A stretch of 64,000 nucleotides of DNA from Rhynchopus euleeides (taxonomy: Eukaryota > Euglenozoa > Diplonemea > Diplonemida > Diplonemidae), in assembly GCA_963210315.1 (NCBI GenBank), contig OY723283.1, positions 1,240,001 to 1,304,000 of the forward strand, written 5' to 3'. The translations under genes were made by a program, and so were the position numbers. Of the stretch, positions 34,509-45,300 are shown piece after piece; position 1 is the stretch's first letter, and every line of letters begins with the position of its first letter. The notes beneath the pieces were generated by a model. The model was not told where the DNA came from and searched no databases. It was given only the letters and a program-made list of their open reading frames with translations.

Positions 34509-34881
34509 CACCTCAAATTCTAACCGCTCACCTCCGCAGGTGTAGCCGCTACCAGGAGGATAGGTAGGTAGTCCAGAGTCCGGGGAAACTGACAGAAGCA
34601 AAACAAGCCCCTCCCCATCCCTCTTCCACCATGATTTTACCCCCCACGCCAGTAGACTGTAACTATATCATGGGAAAAATGGATGAAAATAGGTGAAAAG
34701 ACTCCCGCTAGGGGGAGTCAGACTCCCCCTAGCGGGAGTATAGACTCCCGCTAGCGGGAGTCTGGACTCCCGCTAGCGGGAGTCTTTGACACCCGCTCAG
34801 ACTCCCGCTCCCAGACTCCCGCTAGGGCCGCTGGAGTCCACCGTGTAGTTATACATGTAAAATTTACAAGATCCCACCGTG

Positions 34882-36018
34882 TGTCCGGCCAGGACCTCAA
34901 TAGTTTGATTTTTGGTCCAGAAAATAGTTTGAAAATTTTTGAAATCTGGGTGCCCAAAAAAAAAATCCTAAGACCGGCGATTTGTAGGGGGACCCTTTCG
35001 AATTTTTTTTTGGGGAAGGGTAAATTGAACGTTTTTGGCCAAATGAAGCCACTGCGACCATTCCCGGGCCTCGGAAATCAGATTTTGGCCCCTCAAATGC
35101 GGTACCGGTCCGGACAAAAAACCGAAAAAACCGTGAAAAATGGCCCATTTTCCCCAGCCAAAAATGGGCCAAAAATGCCCCCCGGACACCCCCAGAGACA
35201 TGTCCTAATCCGGGGTGCCAGTAGGGGGGACCTTTCGAATTTTTTTTCGAGGAGAGGTCAATTGAACGTTTTTGGACATCTGAGGCCACTGCGACCATTC
35301 CCAGGCCTCGGAAATGAGATTTTTGGCCCTCAAATGGGGTACCGGTCCCCACGAAATTACGAAAAAATCATGAAAATCGAAAGGTCCCACGCACCAAATT
35401 CTGCCCAAAAATCGTCAAAAATGGACATGTCATACGCAGCAAGGGGGCAAACCACTCCCCAATGCTCAATGATTCCACGGCAAGCCAGATTTTCTGATCA
35501 ATTGGTTTGTTTGAGCATGTTCCTGGCCCTTGTTTGGAAAGTAGATGACCCCTGGCTGGAGAGGACGGTTGTGCTCGACCGGACGGAGAGAGAACCTTCT
35601 CCATAACCACCTCCACTCCACAATGCCACAAGTGGCAGGAAGGCCGGGTGTTACAGGCCTCAACCAGGGTTCCAAGGCTCTCCACTTCCTGGCTGCGTCA
35701 GGGATCACCGGGTACAGCGAGCAGGATTCCCTGTCCTGACACCCCAGCATGTACCACCGGAAGAACCCGAAACAGCAGCCGCCCCTCATGGGGGTTGCAA
35801 GAGGCACGGAAATCGTTCAAATCGGACCAAGTCCGAAAATCCGGCACTTTCTTGGGTACAAATTGCGGTCCGAAATTTTCCGATTTTTTGAAAAAAGGCT
35901 AATTCTGTAAGGGGGACCTTTTCGAATTTTTTTTTTCGGGCACTTTTTCCACAAGGAAATGTCCGCCCTGTCCGCTACTGTCCGCTACTGTCCACTACCG
36001 ATTTCAAGGATCCTCCTA
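34882..36018. repeat. Right arm of the GGACATGTCC element with internal repeats of about 230 bp
   Basis: Two adjacent units (about 34979-35213 and 35214-35420) share GGGGGACC.TTTCGAATTT, AATTGAACGTTTTTGG, CACTGCGACCATTCCC and GGCCTCGGAAAT. A third GGGGGACCTTTTCGAATTT lies at about 35907. The arm ends in CTACTGTCC repeats and AAGGATCCTCCTA. The paralogous arm is 39806-40942. Confidence 0.75.
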
Positions 36019-36333
36019 CACGGTGGACTCCAGCGGCCCTAGCGGGAGTCTGGGAGCGGGAGTCTGAGCGGGTGTCAAAGACTCCCGCTAGCGGGAGTCT
36101 ATACTCCCGCTAGGGGGAGTCTGACTCCCCCTAGCGGGAGTCTTTTCACCTATTTTCATCCATTTTTCCCATGATATAGTTACAGTCTACTGGCGTGGGG
36201 GGTAAAATCATGGTGGAAGAGGGATGGGGAGGGGCTTGTTTTGCTTCTGTCAGTTTCCCCGGACTCTGGACTACCTACCTATCCTCCTGGTAGCGGCTAC
36301 ACCTGCGGAGGTGAGCGGTTAGAATTTGAGGTG

Positions 36334-37200
36334 TCAAAGTGCGGCCATCGCCTGTCGTAGTTGTGTTACACCTTGGGCAAGACAAGCCATCCTGCAGGCC
36401 TCATCTTCTTCGTCAGAACTGTCATCCCCCTCCTGCTGTGCGCGTTGGTCAAGCGTGCTCAAAGTCGCCTCGGATGACACGAATGGTGTGAAAGTCGCCC
36501 CCAGCGGGATTGGCATTTTGCACAAGCAGAGCGATAATTTGCGGTGTCCTTCGGGGAACCGGAACAGGAAGTAGGGCGCGCTGATGGGTTCAACGAAGTC
36601 CTGTGTGTTGCAGTGCACAAACCCCTTCCGCAGCTGTGTCAACTGTGTGCAAAGAACATACACAGCCAATCTATGAGCGTGTCGGGTGTGCAGACACGGA
36701 CACAGGATGACTTCTCTATACCCGAGGATCCCGTCCTGCGACAGGTGCGCAACCTTCCAAGGCATGCCCGATGCGCGCCGCTTCTCTTCTGCCATCGCAA
36801 GATCTCTCTCGTAAGTTGCGGAGCTGGCGATTGTAACGGCATCTTTCTTGCGATGTCCGTTCTCTGCTTCTTCAAATTCGTCGTTGTTCTGCAGAGGCAC
36901 TGCATCTTCTGGAGCCCACCAATGATGGAGACTGTGTACGTAGGCATTGCGCGTTGATCCCTTTTCGGCATGCTCCATCAACCAGTGAAATATATGCCCT
37001 GAGATCCGAGCACGCAAGAAGGGAATCCGGGCTGACTCATCCTTGCATCCCCAGAAGCGCCAGGGGATGTCTGCATACCGGAAATGCATGAGGTCTGCAA
37101 GGGAGACAAAGAGGTAGCGGAACAAGCCCTTGTAGGTGTGTCCTGTGACAGGCAAGCACGACCTTCCGGAACTGAGCACCTGTCCCATGCTGCGACACAT
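36334..37200 (-). CDS. Unrecognised 288-residue transposon protein (copy B)
   Basis: Same protein as at 33642-34508, with one visible substitution (LQKGF to LRKGF). See that entry for its features. The intact frame in both copies and the very low divergence argue for recent activity of the element. Confidence 0.55.
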   Translation of the reverse strand: MCRSMGQVLSSGRSCLPVTGHTYKGLFRYLFVSLADLMHFRYADIPWRFWGCKDESARIPFLRARISGHIFHWLMEHAEKGSTRNAYVHSLHHWWAPEDAVPLQNNDEFEEAENGHRKKDAVTIASSATYERDLAMAEEKRRASGMPWKVAHLSQDGILGYREVILCPCLHTRHAHRLAVYVLCTQLTQLRKGFVHCNTQDFVEPISAPYFLFRFPEGHRKLSLCLCKMPIPLGATFTPFVSSEATLSTLDQRAQQEGDDSSDEEDEACRMACLAQGVTQLRQAMAAL

Positions 37201-37254
37201 TCAGTGCAAGGTTTGTACAGGTCTTGTCGAATATTTTTTTGTTGTCTCATCCAG

Positions 37255-38075
37255 CAGGGGTGGAGCTTGAAATATGGGGTTGCGGGCTGGATCGGGTCAG
37301 ATCGGGTCAGCCAATTTTTTCTTATGGGTTCCCCCCCGGTTCGTCTCAGAGATCAGTGCTCGGGCCCAGCCTCCCGCGAGGTACCGGAACCGATATGCAG
37401 CCCCGGACGCGCAAGGACTTGGTTACAAGACAAACACATGCCGTAGGGGGGGTCTGGGAGGCGGAGCTCCCAGCCGCCGGAGGCCACGGTAGTGAACATC
37501 TGTGACTTGCGGGCGTACGGATTCTGTGTGAGTTGGCTGCGTCCTCCTGAGGATACTGAGATTCCCTGATGTAAAGGGCTTGGGTACAAGACAGGCACAT
37601 GCCACAGGGGGGTCTGGGGGGCGGAGCCCCCCAGCCACCGGAGGCCACGGTAGTAAACGTCTGTTGCACGGTACGGGTTGGGCAGCTTCATTTGTCCTCT
37701 ATTGTGACTGTTTGAGGCCTGTGCTCATGTCGCTGGGGTCACTTTGCTCACGAAACGCCTCCTGGTCACCTTGAGGCCCCAAGGCGAGGAGCCAACTTTT
37801 CCGGTTTCCCGAAAATCTATATTTTTTTTCTTTTTACCCCTGACCTGATTTTTTGTGAGGGCCTGCAGAAAATCAGGTCAGCTGACCCGAAAAAACACGG
37901 TCCCGCCCTCTGTGCCAGACCAACACACCACCAAAGGAAAAGAGGAAGAGGCGACGTAAGGCAATGCCTCCGTGCGGCCAGGAGAACACGAAATAGCGAC
38001 CCCCTCAACGGGGAATGCTACGAGCACGGCCAAAAATCGTTCAAATCGTTCAAAAACCCCCAAGCTCCACCCCTG
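37255..38075. mobile_element. hAT-like element inside copy B, carrying a LINE fragment
   Basis: Inverted counterpart of 32927-33587 with the same TIRs and the same TSD (TCATCCAG at 37247-37254 and 38076-38083). It is about 160 bp longer because of the LINE 3' fragment 37897-38051. Contains hairpin cores at 37446-37497 and 37607-37658 (inverted). Confidence 0.9.
37897..38051 (+). mobile_element. 155-bp 5'-truncated LINE 3' end with TSD AAAAAC
   Basis: Identical by eye to the last 155 bp of the LINE at 45704-45858 (from ACGGTCCCGCCCTCTGTG to the ATCGTTCAA-repeat tail). The 6-bp AAAAAC lies on both sides (37891-37896, 38052-38057), and the uninterrupted site is visible in copy A near 32943-32948. 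This is a very short dead-on-arrival copy that landed after copy B formed. It also confirms the LINE's exact 3' end. Confidence 0.88.
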
Positions 38076-38299
38076 TCATCCAGTACCCTGATCAGCCGCA
38101 TGGCGAGCCCCTTGCAGTCATGGAGTGCTGGGGTGACGTAGCGGGCATTGGGAAGCACACCTGCCAAGAGGGAGGGGTAGCCAGCCTCTTTCATCTCAGA
38201 GAGAGTCAGGTGCGGGTATCGATGCACCTGTTGATACCAGCGTTCTTCTGGGATGTCGCACAGTGAGCATCGGTGCCCTCGCCCCCCGCATCGCCTCAT
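38018..38299 (-). pseudogene. 5' part of the split transposon ORF (copy B)
   Basis: Reverse-strand counterpart of 32703-32926: the frame starts at 38299 with CSLCD and reaches the hAT-like insertion at 38075. Downstream residues come from the inserted element. Confidence 0.5.
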
Positions 38300-38564
38300 T
38301 GTTGCCCACTGCTGATCTATACTCCCGCTAGCGGGAGTTGGACTCCCCCTAGTTGAGACTCCCGAAAAGGGTTAAACCCGGTAGTGGTACCCTACCCCTG
38401 CTGGAGTCCACCGTGCAAGGCCGGATCAGCCCACGGGTGGGTTTGAGGAAGAAATCTGGGGGGGCAAATTTTGCTGCGACTTCCGGTTTCACCCGGCCGA
38501 ACTCCAGCATCTATCCAGACCCACGGTGCCAAGCCGTTCGCCCGTGTCGCGATCATTCGCGGCT

Positions 38565-38945
38565 TCAGGCTGCCCCCGACGACACGTTTGTATCCTGCAC
38601 CTTGCCATACTTCGCCTCCACCTTGTATATGACGGAGAGCGCCCTCCTTCCGCATCGTTGCGACTTCCCTGACAGCGAACTTATCCATGTCAGGGAAGAC
38701 ATGGCGATGATTGCGTTGGCCACCTGGGTGCTGTGCTGGTGGAGCTCCTTGCTCAACACCGTTGCTAGGAGCCTTCTAATGGATCCCAGTGTCAGCACAC
38801 TGCCCCCTTTTTTAACAGGGAAGGCCGTGCAAAAATCATGCACAATGTTCGTCGCCTCCGCAGCCTCGGGACTCTCTGCGCTCTTCTTCTTCTTAATCGA
38901 CTTTGCCGCCGGCTTCGCTGCCGGCTTCGTTGTCGTCTTCCCCAT
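38565..38945 (-). CDS. Transposon-borne basic protein, unrecognised (copy B)
   Basis: 126 residues, same as the ORF at 32057-32437 in copy A: lysine-rich tail and helical middle. See that entry. Confidence 0.45.
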   Translation of the reverse strand: MGKTTTKPAAKPAAKSIKKKKSAESPEAAEATNIVHDFCTAFPVKKGGSVLTLGSIRRLLATVLSKELHQHSTQVANAIIAMSSLTWISSLSGKSQRCGRRALSVIYKVEAKYGKVQDTNVSSGAA

Positions 38946-39198
38946 TTTTGTGAATCAGGTCTGCGAGCTGGGATGGGTGGAAACGTCCGTTTCGTTTGGT
39001 GTGGCTGTACTTCAGTGACGAGTGCCACATTGCATAGGTATCATGGGAAAAATGAGTGAAAATAGGTGAAAAGACTCCCGCTAGGGGGAGTCAGACTCCC
39101 CCTAGCGGGAGTATAGACTCCCGCTAGCGGGAGTTGGACTCCCCCTAGTTGAGACTCCCGAAAAGGGTTACCCTACCCCCGCTGGAGTCCACCGTGTA

Positions 39199-39589
39199 TA
39201 CGTATAATACGTATTATACGTATTATACGCTCCGGATTTTCACCCCATTTTTGCATACACTGTACAGAGTGGCTGTCCGTGGCTGGACTTCGAGTGTGAC
39301 CTTGATATCCTTGTTGAGTGTGACTCTCACTGCATCCCCAGTCAGCTGAAGTGCATGTGGGTGTGTAACGATATCAGGTGAGAAGCGCAACCGCACCGAC
39401 AAGGCGTGGGACGCTGTCGAAGTGCTGACGAACGACGCCACGAACCCAAAGTCCGGTGTGAGTCGCATCGTGGATGCCTGTGCAGTATTGCCTGAACGTA
39501 TAATACGTATTTTAACGTATAATACGCTCAACGTATAATACGTATAATACGTTCTACGCTGGGGGGGTGGAACGTATAGCACAGCCTAG
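39199..39589. mobile_element. Element with ACGTATAATACG arrays and a captured-looking ORF piece
   Basis: Both ends (39199-39232 and 39494-39552) consist of repeated ACGTATAATACGT palindromes. The right side ends in CGTATAGCACAGCCTAG next to a long C-run. A related end, CTAGGCTGCACTATACGT, occurs at about 30723 and 30903. The interior 260 bp is open on the minus strand (39223-39582) and encodes a beta-rich stretch (MRLTPDFGFVASF, RLRFSPDIV, LQLTGDAVRV). I do not recognise it; it could be a captured host gene fragment. No TSD could be defined. Confidence 0.5.
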
Positions 39590-39622
<33 letters not shown>

Positions 39623-40942
39623 ACATTTCCCGAATTTCCCGCCCGGACATGTCCGCCCGGACATCCGGACATCCAGAAATGTCCGCCCCGGACAGGGCGG
39701 ACATGTCCGGGCGGACATTTTCTGGTGTCCGGATGTCCGGGCGGACATGTCCGGACCCGGAAATTCGGGAAATCCAATTTTGACCCCCCCCCCCCCCCCC
39801 CCCCGGACATGTCCGGCCAGGACCTCAATAGTTTGATTTTTGGTCCAGAAAATAGTTTGAAATTTTTTGAAATCTGGGTGCCCAAATTTTTTGCTCCTAA
39901 GACCGGCGATTTGTAGGGGGACCCTTTCGAATTTTTTTTTGGAGAAGGGTAAATTGAACGTTTTTGGCCAAATGAAGCCACTGCGACCATTCCCGGGCCT
40001 CGGAAATCAGATTTTTGCCCCTCAAATGCGGTGCCGGTCCGGACAAAAAACCGAAAAAATCGTGAAAAATGGCCCATTTTCCCCAGCCAAAAATGGGCCA
40101 AAAATGCCCCCGGACACCCCCAGAGACATGTCCTAATCCGGGGTGCCAGTCGGGGGGACCTTTCGAATTTTTTTTCGAGGAGAGGTCAATTGAACGTTTT
40201 TGGACATCTGAGGCCACTGCGACCATTCCCAGGCCTCGGAAATGAGATTTTTGGCCCTCAAATGGGGTACCGGTCCCCACGAAATTCCGAAAAATTCATG
40301 AAAATCGAAAGGTCCCACGCACCAAATTCTGCCCAAAAATCGTCAAAAATGGACATGTCATATGCAGCAATGGGGCACCAATCACTCCCCAAATTTTGCT
40401 CAATGATTCCACGGCAAGCCAGATTTTCTGATCAATTCGTTTGTTTGAGCATGTTCCTGGCCCTTGTTTGGAAAGTAGATGACCCCTGGCTGGAGAGGAC
40501 GGTTGTGCTTGACCGGACGGAGAGAGAACCTTCTCCATAACCACCTCCACTCCACAATGCCACAAGTGGCAGGAAGGCCGGGTGTTACAGGCCTCAACCA
40601 GGGTTCCAAGGCTCTCCACTTCCTGGCTGCGTCAGGGATCACCGGGTACAGCGAGCAGGATTCCCTGTCCTGACACCCCAGCATGTGCCACCGGAAGAAC
40701 CCGAAACAGCAGCCCCCCCCTCATGGGGGTTGCAAGATGCACGGAACTCGTTCAAATCGGACCAAGTCCGAAAATTCGGCACTTTCTTGGGTACAAATTG
40801 CGGTCCGAAATTTTCCGATTTTTTGAAAAAAGGCTAATTCTGTAAGGGGGACCTTTTCGAATTTTTTTTTCGGGCACTTTTTCCACAAGGAAATGTCCGC
40901 CCTGTCCGCTACTGTCCACTACCGATTTCAAGGATCCTCCTT
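39590..40942. mobile_element. GGACATGTCC element, copy 2 (left-truncated)
   Basis: Matches copy 1 from the C-run and GGACATTTCCCGAATTTCCC block through GGACATGTCCGGCCAGG and the arm with repeats of about 230 bp to AAGGATCCTCCTTA. It has no CACGGTGGGATC insertion and so shows the empty target site at about 39805-39816. The left TAGGAGGAT end is missing. Confidence 0.7.
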
Positions 40943-42017
40943 AGAAAAAACCTGGTTCCCCGACCCAAAAAACCTGGAAAAAGGGCTCGTTCCCCGCCCA
41001 GGCCTGCTGCGCAGCATAGGGGTGATTGGGCCTCTGAGACCACAAAGGGATGAGGTGTGGACAAACCCGTTAGTGCCGGAAGCGCTTCCCAGAATCAACA
41101 CCCTAAAAAAGGCTGCGTCGCGGGTGGTTCTTTTGGAGGGGATTGGGCGGTCCCAGATTCATTCTTTGAGCATGCCACTCCCTTCTGAGTAACCCACGAG
41201 TGCCCAATGATGCGACTCGATCAAGGCATTTTCCTGAAAATATGGGAGTTCTTTTCTGGTGAAGTTTCCTCTCGGCTGATTCCCTGCAGGGGTGTGTTTA
41301 GGCGGGCAATCAATTCGAACCAACTTTTTGTGTTTCCCAATCTGTTGCAGATCCAAATGCTCAATATCTCAGAACGACTCACAGATTGCCAACGTCGATT
41401 TCTCTCTCTCTCTCTGGCAATATCCGCCCTGAGGTGACTGCTTTCTGTCACATTGGGTAGCGCAATCCGCTATCGCTACGCGCCAGGAGAGGGCAGTTAT
41501 GTCGAATCATCAAAAGGGAATTCAACACATGAAGAACGAGAAGAACAAAACGCAGGGCGCAAGCTGTTCCGCCCTATATTGCCACCACGGAGTTATTCTA
41601 TTCTTGTTTTTCAGGTCCTTCCTGTCTTTTTCATTATTTTGACCTCTTTGTTATTTCAACGTATACACCGCATGGCTTTGCATTTTGGAAGGCTCGGAAT
41701 GCAACACAACAACTAGACCTCAATGTACAACTACAGAAGGGCAAGGTGGCCGAGAAATGCTGCCATCGCGATTGAGGCTTTCAGATGATGCGATTTCTTG
41801 TATCAGGGTCGGGAATCGGTGTATCTGTTGTGCGCATGTATGGACACACCTACACGCACACCCACCAGTGCGCATGGTGGGCATATGTTTAATGAGGGCT
41901 CAGACAAGGTGTCCTCAACTCGGTTCGTAGGACGGGTATGTAGGAGTAGTCACTGTGGTGATCCCACCCACAGGGAAGAGCGGGAAAAAAAACGTCCAAA
42001 ATTCGCATCATCTTGTC
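40943..42017. other. Spacer, no gene recognised
   Basis: Begins with AAAACCTGGTTCCCCG repeats. Short frames only, none convincing. Ends at the TSD of the LINE-bearing hAT-like element. Confidence 0.45.
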
Positions 42018-42055
42018 AGTCCCAGCAGGGTTTCCGCGAGGGCGATTTTTGGGCG

Positions 42056-42373
42056 AAAACCCCCTTTTTATTTTTTTCCCCCATTTTCAGTGGGCGAAAT
42101 CGCCCCCCCCCCCCTTTTTTTTGGGCCAGTAATTTTTGGGCGAAATCGCCCCGGAAGTTTGGCTGGAGGAAGCTGGCCTGGAGTGGAGGCACTGGTCTCG
42201 TGCCAGGTATGGCTGGTATGCACTGTTCTTCTCGGTTTCGTAAGTCGAAACCTAGAAAAAAGTTGCCCTCGCTTCCGCCCACAAGAGATGTTCACTACCG
42301 TGGCCTCCGGCGGCTGGGGGGCTCCGCCCCCCAGACCCCCCCATGTGGCATGTCCTTGTGATGACAATTTATC
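42056..42373 (+). repeat. 318-bp direct repeat, left copy (LINE target duplication)
   Basis: From AAAACCCCCTTTTTATTTT to GATGACAATTTATC. Nearly identical to 45859-46176 (a few substitutions, for example CATGTGG/CATGCGG and CTCGCTTCC/CTCCCTTCC). The two copies abut the exact 5' and 3' boundaries of the LINE, so they behave as a target-site duplication. Confidence 0.9.
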
Positions 42374-45300
42374 ATGGAACTGGGCAGCGGCAGACTGGCC
42401 CGCATTCACTGAGGAGCTGGAACGGCTGTCACGCAAAGTGACGAAGTGGAATGACCCGAAGGAATCCTTCCACAAGTGGCTGGGACTGGTACGCACGGTC
42501 GCAGCCAAACACATCCCGACGAAGCGAAGCTCTCGCCCCCGCAAGCGGTGGTTCACAAGCAAGGTGAAACGTGCGATACGGGCGCGGAACGAGGAATCGC
42601 GCAGACACGCCCAGACCGCACACCTGTCCCAGGACGACTACGACAAGCTGGACAAGCTGACCACCGACGCCACCAACGCCGTCCTCGAAGCAAAGCGCAC
42701 AACCTGGGAAACCAGGTGCCAGGCCGCGAGCACCAGCAGCGACCTCGGCGCCACCTTCCGGCTTGTGCGAGAACTCGACGGCCGCAAAATCCAACAGGCT
42801 GCCTTCCCACTTGTCGACGGAGGGGTCCCGGTGACCGACCCCAAAGCTAAGGCGGACCTCCTCTGCAGCCACTACGCCAAGATCAGCGAAGGAAGCGACC
42901 AACAGCCACAAGCAGCACACACCCCGCAGCATGCGAATGACCAGACACCCCCCGAGCTCTCAGCTGCCGAAGACGACTTCTCCAAAGAGGAGCTGAACGC
43001 GGCTCTATCCGAACTGCAGGAGCGGAAATCCCCAGGGCCTGACGACCTCAACAACGAGCTGCTGATGCATCTGGGCCCCCAGGCACGGCAGGGACTCCTG
43101 CATGTGCTCAACCTGTCGTGGAACAGCGGCATCCTCCCCGACGCGTGGACACGAGCAGTCATCATCCCGATTCTGAAACCGGGGAAGCCAGCAACGGCAG
43201 CGTCCTCGTACCGACCAATCGCGCTCACCAGCACAGCGTGCAAGGTGCTAGAAAAAATGGTGAAGAGGCGCATGGAGCAGCTCATGCTCGACGACGCCTA
43301 CCCACAGGTGGAGGGGCACTGCGCGAACCAGGCAGGGTTCCAGCGGCTGAGATCGACAACCGACCAACTAGCCTACATCACCCAAACAGCAACGGACGCC
43401 CTCTCCTCCGGAAAGGCAGCTGTCACCCTGTACTTCGACCTCGAGAAAGCCTTCGACAAGGTCAGCAAGCACGCAGTCATCAACAGTGTCAGACGGAAGG
43501 GCTTCCCCCCGAAATTCACCAGATGGCTACACAACTACCTCAGCAACCGCCGAGCCGCCGCACAGGTGCACGGGGTAAGAAGCGACTACTACGACTTCAA
43601 CAACGGGGTCCCGCAGGGAACAGTGCTCTCGCCCCTGCTCTTCAACTGCGTGATGGACGATGTATCTCGAGCCATCACCGCCTCCCCTAACATCCACCCA
43701 GCGGTGTTCGCAGATGACATCGCAGTACTCGTCGTCGGGGACAACTACACTGAAGCCCTAAGCACCGCACAGGGCGTCATATCCACACTCGCCGCCGAAA
43801 TCCCACTCCACGGGCTGCAGCTCTCCCCCAGTAAGTGCTGCTACACGCTGATGGGAACGACGCCCGCAGCGTTGGGCGAGCACAGACGCATGGAGCTCCC
43901 AGACGGCACCCCCCTCCAGCACGAATCGACAGCGAAGTACCTCGGGGTCTACATCGATGCCTGCCACACGATGACAGACCACGTCGACCACGTCGTGACC
44001 ACCTGCATGCGACGCCTGAGCATTCTGCGTATGTTGGCAGGCACTGACTGGGGCTCAAGTGGAGACACGCTGCGCCAGGCCTACCTGACATATGTCTACC
44101 CCATCCTGATGTACGCCGCCAGCGTCTACACCCCTGGCCTGTCCACGAAGAACCTCAAACGCCTGCGAGATGTCCACCGCATGGCAGCCCTGATCATCAC
44201 GGGCTGTATGAAGAACACCAGCACGGCAAAGCTCCTCTGGGAATCACACCTGCGAGACCTCGACCTCGACTTCAAGGTCGCGGTGTGCACAGACCACGAA
44301 CGCTTCCGCCGCGTGCCCCACTCCCCAGGATACCGGGCGCAACTAAACACCGGGAACACGGGAGGCAGCTGGCTACATCAGGCACGGAGTCTGGTGAAAT
44401 CCTCGAAGGTCGACGGGCGCACCCCCCTGCTGGCCCCCCTGCATGCAGCACACCCCATCCCCCCCTGGGAATGGAACCTGGTGCTGCCACGAGTACACAT
44501 CCTGGCGACGCTGCCGGGGCTCACCGCCCCAAAGGCCGCCACCCCGAAAGACACCCTCCGGGACCTGGCAGAGCAGACCATCCAGGCCCTCCCGACATGC
44601 GCCTGGCATGTGTACACCGACGGGTCAGTCTCCAACTCCACATCGCGGCAACAGCAGGGCGGCGCAGGAGCAGCGGTGTACAGCATGCCGGAGGGCCGCC
44701 TCAGGAAAAAGCTCGCCTGGCCGGCAGGACTCCGCTGCATCAGCTACCAGGCGGAGCTGGTGGCCATCAGAGAATCCCTCGCTCACCTATGCACCCTGGT
44801 ATCCCCAGGCGAAACGATCGCCATCCTCACAGACTCGCAGAGCGCACTGAACGCGCTGCTGAGCGGCCCGCAGCGAGCGAGAGGATCCACCGAATGGGAC
44901 ATCTGGAGGTGGTTGAACGAGCTCGCCCAAACCCACGATGTCACCACCCACCTCCGCTACATCCCGTCACACGTTGGGGTAGCAGGGAACGAACTCGCTG
45001 ACAAACAGGCGCAAATCGGTGCCTTCCGGCCGCAGGTGGAACCGGTTAGCCTCGCGTCGGCTCGTGTCGTCCTCCGCCGACACATCTACAACGACGCAAC
45101 GGTGCCCCGCACGGACAGCGTGTACGCGTACCGTTCGGGAATCGGGGAGACGCGACTGCAACGCCCCGACCTCCGCATGGAGGGACTCACCCGCTTAGGG
45201 GAAACCACCATCCGCCGACTCCGGGCCGACCACCACCGCCTGGTCTACGACCACGACATCCCGGGCACGGCACAACCACCTTGCCAACCCTGCCTGAAGC

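Larger units (their letters stand above)
31784..34845 (+). mobile_element. 3-kb CACGGTGGACTCC element, copy A (TSD TA)
   Basis: Ends CACGGTGGACTCCAGCGG and its inverted complement; TA at 31782-31783 and 34846-34847. Subterminal regions (31830-31935, 34683-34830) are packed with ACTCCCGCTAGCGGGAGT palindromes and half-sites. A third copy of the left end lies inside at 32587-32690, so the element is a composite: a left part (31784-32586) with a basic-protein ORF and a right part (32587-34845) that could be a complete element by itself. Its long ORF is split by a hAT-like insertion (32927-33587). A nearly identical inverted copy is at 36019-39196. The architecture resembles CACTA-type elements; superfamily not proven. 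Confidence 0.85.
31271..34881. mobile_element. CACGGTGGGATC TIR element with TACATGTAT arrays (2-bp TSD TG)
   Basis: Left end CACGGTGGGATCTTGTAA, right end its inverted copy; the TIR is about 36 bp, extending through TTTTACATGTATAACTA. TG flanks both sides (31269-31270, 34882-34883). The empty site is visible in the paralogous copy at about 39806 (GGACATGTCCGG), which confirms a 2-bp duplication. The left subterminal 500 bp is an array of TACATGTATAATAC-type palindromes (31285-31780). No own ORF: everything between 31784 and 34845 is a nested insertion, leaving about 0.55 kb of element. CAC termini, a short TSD and subterminal repeats recall CACTA/EnSpm elements, but no transposase confirms that. 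Confidence 0.82.
30431..36018. mobile_element. TIR element with GGACATGTCC arrays, copy 1 (host of the nest)
   Basis: The left end TAGGAGGATTCTT and the inverted right end TAGGAGGATCCTT form short TIRs. The left subterminal part (30431-31265) has three tandem units, each starting GGAGGATTCTTCATATTCC, with arrays of GGACATGTCC and CGGACAT palindromes and C-runs. The right part (34882-36018) has an internal repeat of about 230 bp beginning GGGGGACC.TTTCGAATTT, found three times (about 34986, 35226, 35907). A second, left-truncated copy lies at 39590-40942. No recognised coding region and no TSD found. Copy 1 is split by the CACGGTGGGATC element at 31271-34881; without that insertion its sequence matches copy 2 across the junction. 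Confidence 0.65.
36019..39196 (-). mobile_element. 3-kb CACGGTGGACTCC element, copy B (inverted, TSD TA)
   Basis: Reverse-complement copy of 31784-34845, bounded by the same TIRs and by TA on both sides (36017-36018, 39197-39198). It is inserted at the right tip of the GGACATGTCC element. It keeps the internal terminus (ending at 38415), both ORFs and the hAT-like insertion (37255-38075), and differs from copy A by only a few base changes plus a LINE fragment at 37897-38051. Together, copies A and B form a giant inverted repeat with about 3-kb arms and a 1.17-kb spacer. The separate TA duplications mean each copy was placed by its own transposition event and not by simple inversion. Confidence 0.87.

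Noticed and set aside
41955-42374. Upstream extension of the LINE reading frame
   Set aside because: These codons come from flanking spacer and hAT-like sequence that is repeated at 45859-46176; the frame is open by chance.
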